Source of the DNA: Daldinia sp. FL1419
Taxonomy: Eukaryota; Ascomycota; Sordariomycetes; Xylariales; Hypoxylaceae
DNA length: 64,000 nucleotides
Direction of reading: 5' to 3'
NCBI GenBank assembly: GCA_025201765.1
Contig: MU623378.1
Location: forward strand, 124,001-188,000
In this document: piece after piece, positions 59,490 through 64,000 of the stretch
Position numbering within the stretch: the stretch's first letter is position 1
Layout: every line of letters starts with the position of its first letter
Program-made: the position numbers and the translations under genes
The notes under the pieces: model-generated
What the model was told of the DNA's origin: nothing
Database searches by the model: none
Seen by the model: the letters and a program-made list of their open reading frames with translations, nothing else

Positions 59490-59893
59490 GGGGTTTAACG
59501 AGACTGGCTTGAGCAGTATAAGATAGCCCTTGCCAGGCTTCACCGGACGTCTAGATCTCTTTTCATAGAAGTACTTTGGTACTGAATGATTACGTATATA
59601 CGACACCAATATGGTTTAAAATATAGAGAATTCTCACGTTACGTATTGGTTTGTGATCGTGTGACTGACGAGAGAGCTCTTGACTATGTGATTTAGGAGA
59701 CCCCTACTTTACTAACATACATCCTTCGAGTAACATCGGGTTGTATATCTTTTATTTAGTCTCCCAAATATTATCCACTTTCATGTAGGATGCTGACTAC
59801 AGAGAACTATGCCATCTCAATATGCAAAGCGTTTGACCTAATATTATATCTCTAGGCTATTTTTAATACACGGTCGAGTACGTTATTGCGACC
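59490..59893. other. Convergent 3' spacer
   Basis: Short AT-rich spacer between the ends of the two membrane orphans. No feature seen. Confidence 0.5.
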
Positions 59894-61414
59894 TCATTCG
59901 CCTCTCACAATAAACATCGAAAAGAAAACATAAAGTACCCGGAGAGCCGTCCCTCCCGTTATAACCAAAGCCGTAACCTGTCCAACGGAATATAACAGAG
60001 ATGATTTCTGTACAGCATTGATATTCATCGTGACTTCGACTGATATCATACTAAGCAAGGCTAAGACGCTGTTCTCCAGAAAGCTTACACTGACAGCTAC
60101 GCCGTATTCAGAAAATCGTTCGCCAGCTAGGAGGACTGTTGGGTAGGCGTTTATATCCATATGCCCGCACTCATGGCATCTTTGGCAGTCGTCACAGATC
60201 GTACATGTGGGCATGTGCTGTGATTGTGCACTACTGCTGTTTCGTTGCGACTGCGTATCCCCATTGTCGTTCTGTGGTAGTGGGTTGGTGCTACCATTCT
60301 GCGTAGGAGGCACTGTGTTGCTATCGGTTCGTGGCTGTTCATTGCCATCTGTCCTTTGCGACGATATACTATTGCCGCTATTCTGCGATGCTCCATCATT
60401 ACTACTACGGTCGTTGCCAAGATTTTGTAGTGGTATTCCGTCGCCACTGTTCCGTGGAGTTTCATCGTCATTGCTGACGTTAGACTCGTTCGGCTTCCTG
60501 TCACTACAGCGTTCCCTTCTATTGCATACTTTGCAATAGCTACACTTTTTGCAAAGAGAACATTTGCAATTCACATGGCGCTTTTCCATGCTAGATCCAT
60601 AGCAGGAGTCGCAGGGGTAGCAAGGGTTTTCTCTATCCCACGTCTTAGCTTCGTCGAAAGTAGTACATCGTGTAGCGGCGAAATAACCTCCGTGGACGAT
60701 GTTGATAAACCGATATCCAAAATAAATCCAGAACGACCTGGCATCATTTGGCGGCACCGAAGAACAATTGCTCAACCATGTCCACCAAAACGCAGGGAAG
60801 CAATCACAATCGCTAGTGAGACGCAAGTTTGCAGTAAAGTGACCTACAAGGACACCTTCCACAATCAAGCCGAGGAGTTGAGCTGTCAGAGCAACGGGGA
60901 CTTGACCTCGAGCTGCTAATGTCTCCTTCGTAACTAGTTGAAAAGAAAGAGAATTTCCTTGCGCGTCGAGAATCAAAGCCCCTAGTATTGTGTCGATAGG
61001 GGAGAGTTCCGCACGACCTAGTGGAACAAGAAGAGTAATGGCTAACGACACATGTGTGACAATCAAGCCTTGGCCGATCTCTTTCACCGACGTCTTGTAG
61101 ATATGAAATACTCCCGTAAGAGTAATGAAGAAGAGTAATCCAACTTGCGCCCAAGAGGCCGCCCGAACGCCGTCCCCGACTATGTCCGCGTCTGCGCTCC
61201 TACACTGGCCGGGTTCGTCCGGTGATTTTGCGCGTAGTCCTACAAAAGACACGCCTCCGAGAACGAGGGCTAGAAAGGCAGATATGAAACTGAATAGAAC
61301 TAAGACTCTGGCGTTCGGTCTCCGGAGACCGAGCCAAATTTCAAGTGCAATTAGAATAACTTTGGTGACTGCTAGAATGATAACCACATAGAACCCAACT
61401 TGAGACGAAGACAT
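59894..61414 (-). CDS. Multi-span membrane orphan with cysteine clusters (506 aa)
   Basis: Single exon on the minus strand, starting MSSSQVGFYVVIILAVTKVI. Five N-terminal hydrophobic segments are visible at about 7-29, 38-60, 88-108, 118-138 and 175-198. The middle carries a dense Cys cluster (CYPCDSCYG, then CKCSLCKKCSYCKVCNRRER) around residues 265-300 and a Ser/Asn/Gln-rich disordered stretch of about 110 residues. A second cluster (CTICDDCQRCHECGH) is near 400-420. Two more hydrophobic segments (about 435-455 and 480-500) end the protein. The Cys spacing fits metal binding, perhaps several Zn or Cu ions, on the soluble loop. I do not recognise the family; the combination suggests a metal-linked membrane protein of Pezizomycotina. 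The neighbouring copper ATPase makes a metal role tempting, but that is inference only. Confidence 0.7.
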   Translation of the reverse strand: MSSSQVGFYVVIILAVTKVILIALEIWLGLRRPNARVLVLFSFISAFLALVLGGVSFVGLRAKSPDEPGQCRSADADIVGDGVRAASWAQVGLLFFITLTGVFHIYKTSVKEIGQGLIVTHVSLAITLLVPLGRAELSPIDTILGALILDAQGNSLSFQLVTKETLAARGQVPVALTAQLLGLIVEGVLVGHFTANLRLTSDCDCFPAFWWTWLSNCSSVPPNDARSFWIYFGYRFINIVHGGYFAATRCTTFDEAKTWDRENPCYPCDSCYGSSMEKRHVNCKCSLCKKCSYCKVCNRRERCSDRKPNESNVSNDDETPRNSGDGIPLQNLGNDRSSNDGASQNSGNSISSQRTDGNEQPRTDSNTVPPTQNGSTNPLPQNDNGDTQSQRNSSSAQSQHMPTCTICDDCQRCHECGHMDINAYPTVLLAGERFSEYGVAVSVSFLENSVLALLSMISVEVTMNINAVQKSSLLYSVGQVTALVITGGTALRVLYVFFSMFIVRGE

Positions 61415-64000
61415 GATGCCAAGAATACCGCGTTAAGAAATCTAATGTAGCATCGTCTCTTGGAGGGGGTCTAGGAAACTACCTATTTATCATATTCAAT
61501 TGAACTCCATTTTACATATTGTTGCCTGCACGATTTATTCGTCCACAGAGCCTCATCTGCCCTTACCTACCGCAGTCTGGACTTCACGTCGATGCCCCTG
61601 GTTCTAGATCCGGGGAAAGTATCTCCACCCCGTCCTTACAAACTTCACTGAGCCATACTAAATCTCAACACCACGGGGATATTGGTATTTGCGGGTAAGA
61701 ACTGAACCTCGGCCTGACGGATTTTATATACCTATACCTAAACGGCCGTAGTAAAGGATAGCTTCGAAATATCGATCGAGGGAAGTTTTACACTTATTGG
61801 CTGCGTGATTTTTGTTTCTGGTCTTCTGTGCTACCTACGTAGAATACGTGGACTTCGTGGCGCGGGATAGACAAGCGCCGGGCAGCTTTCCTACAGCCAG
61901 TCGATGCGTGGTTGCGTTGGTGTTCTTCACCAAGGAGGGTAAAACGGATAACCTTATGTACGGCGCCCCAATCAGTAATTTATACCAAGCCATGATGAGA
62001 TACCAATTTCTTCATTTATAACATGTTAGGAAGGAATATATTATAAATCTATCACCAGATTTCATATTAGTTTGATTGTCTCATTACTCTTGCCTAGCCT
62101 TTTTGTAGTGTTCTTAGAATCCTTAAGTAAAGGTTTGCGATTGAATTGATAATGTGTAGCGAAATAATCATATAGGTGCCTGGCGTATAGGGTAGGTAAT
62201 TGGAAAGCATCCGTCCTAGAATCTAATCATAATCATTTAGAGATGGGGACGGAAATCTGCCCAGCTGTTGAGAAACGAGTAGATCTAGTATAACAAGCTC
62301 GAAATGTTTTGGCGGGAAGGGCTTTAACTGATTGAACACTCGAAATTCAGTTCACCAGATGTCGAGAAAACTGCCTAGATACCCAGGTAGTTAAGCCCAT
62401 CGAGATGTCGCCGTGGAGGGCTTTAAATGGTTCGAACTTATAAAGGCTTATAGTCTCTTGTATGCCAGGTAAGTTGTCTACAAGTCAGAGTGTAGATATT
62501 TAAGTAGAATTGGAAGTAGAAATAGTTTTATCATAGGTGGAGTTGAAGGTCCCTGAATCCGACAGGTACACGTTCCTAGCCGAGTCTCAGGAACAAATGC
62601 AACCTTGAAAAGTGATGATCCAAACAGGAGCTACTATTCTGATGGTGATGAGGGTTGAACCAGGAAATACCCATGTCGTGAGGGTTCATGTTAACCTTTT
62701 CTATGTAAATGGTCTGCGTAATGTGTCTTCCCGGGATCGGGACCAAAAAGAGGCAATGCGGGACCGCCCAGACTTGGTGACGGGGCACAGAAACATCCCA
62801 AGTCTAGATCAGGACTGCGGCGATATCCACACTTCAAACGGTCAGACGGTTCGGCCGCACCTAACTAAAAGAATAGAGCTAAAGAGCTATGATTCTTGGC
62901 GATTTGACGTTCAAGAGAGCACGTGGCCGTGCGACATCTTTAACGATTGCACTGCTTTGGTTTTGTTACCTAGGGTTGTGGAATTCTCACGATACTTTTC
63001 CATGTTGGACTAACATAACACCTAAACGCAACCCACAACACAGCAACAATCCTACGAGGCAAAATTGCAATTAAAATTTATTAATAGTAACAAAAAGTTA
63101 TTAACTAATCATATAACGTTACCTTGTCGGTATGATTCTAAGGGAGACACACTGAGCTGTCGGCCCGAATTTGGCAAAAGCCCCTCGATATTCGCGACGC
63201 AATGGCTCGAATACGTTTCTGTGGCTTGATCGCGCGATGATAACCCCCCAACGCCCTCGTGGCCGACGTCCTCTTCGAGCCAGGCCGTGGTGTGTGTTAT
63301 GCGAATCGTCGAACTCGAACAGGGTGGCTAATGCACATCGACCTGAGCAGCCCGTCTAGTTCACTGATTAGCTACGACACTATCTGCAAATCATATCCTG
63401 CGAGACACGAAATGCCAAGCGAAAGCTTATTATGGCTCTGGATGTAACCTCCTTAGGCAGCTCAACGGACACTAGTAGCTGTCTAGTTCAAGGGCTAACC
63501 GACTGAGAGGGGACGGATTTCTAAACTCTGTTGTGTGCGGTGAGGATACCACGTTGATAATAAACGCGAACGTGCAGCTGAGATACATTTTACTGGCGTA
63601 GCACCCGTAGAACATCGAACCGGTCAACCCTAAAACATATACCGAGGTCCTAGAGGCATATGTGAGCTCCCGTTAAGGCGTCTGGTGTTACATGTGCTTC
63701 CTTTACAGAGCTGTGCTACATATTGTCTTAGAAACCATATCATTGGGTATGTCGCGAGCTGCTGAACTTGTTCTATCTGTTCTAGAATTATTCCAATGCA
63801 GGAAGGCAAAAAGTTTAGTCGTTGGATCTTGATACAATCGGTTGATCCGACTCGTTATTAGTTTAAAGACCCTTTGCCGATAGCATTCCGGGCGTCTGGG
63901 CGGACAGGGGGCCCCGTACTCCAGAGGAGCCGCTCAGGACGGTAGATCTTCACACGTGGGGTCTTGCAACAACTACCATTGGCCCATGCGAGCTCCAGGG
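61415..64000. other. Intergenic to window edge, no gene supported
   Basis: Contains short open frames (62612-63013 plus strand; overlapping frames 63171-63447) with no recognised motif. Composition is ordinary. A gene continuing beyond the window cannot be excluded. Confidence 0.4.

Noticed and set aside
62612..63013. 133-residue open frame near the right end
   Set aside because: No recognised motif and no splice support; kept as unassigned.

Overview
The window looks like nuclear DNA of a filamentous ascomycete (Pezizomycotina, probably Sordariomycetes; order not determinable by eye). The reasons are short introns with GT..AG ends and CTAAY-type branch points, wide intergenic gaps, and a gene set typical of that group: Cactin, forkhead factor, XLF, Rmd1/DUF155, Chk1, UbcH10-type E2, eL31, Rax1-type RGS protein, CSN7 and a Ccc2-type copper ATPase. 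I placed 20 protein genes. Exon limits were read by hand from splice signals and reading phase. I recognised no tRNA, rRNA, CRISPR array or intact transposon.

Layout. 0.3-10 kb: a short orphan, a tail-anchored coiled-coil protein, Cactin, and a forkhead factor whose domain is split by an intron. 10-22 kb: a 12-kb stretch with no gene I can support, opening with a dense cluster of G-rich and simple repeats (11.1-12.85 kb) that includes TTAGG-like arrays. 22-32 kb: an XLF/Nej1 end-joining factor with a repeated short motif in its tail, then three fast-evolving genes: an eight-cysteine secreted protein, a large Ulp1-like protein whose catalytic Cys appears to be Ser, and a Cys-rich orphan. 32.5-37.1 kb: a Dal5-type MFS transporter divergent from a Gfo/Idh/MocA oxidoreductase, a probable small catabolic pair. 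37.4-42.6 kb: an Rmd1-like membrane protein and a secreted, cysteine-free protein that resembles an RNase N1/T1 fold without its catalytic histidines. 43.9-52.6 kb: housekeeping and cell-cycle genes (chk1, divergent UbcH10-type E2, eL31, Rax1-like, CSN7). 54.4-61.4 kb: copper P-type ATPase and two membrane orphans. 61.4-64 kb: nothing I can support.

Functional links. Chk1 (G2/M checkpoint) and the UbcH10-type E2 (APC/C partner) share one divergent promoter carrying an MCB site and an SCB-like site, the best regulatory signal in the window. The MFS/oxidoreductase pair probably share a promoter too. The 22-32 kb block and the RNase-like gene are the best places to look for undescribed biology. 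Where a gene has introns, its feature spans start codon to stop codon and the exon joins are in the evidence.
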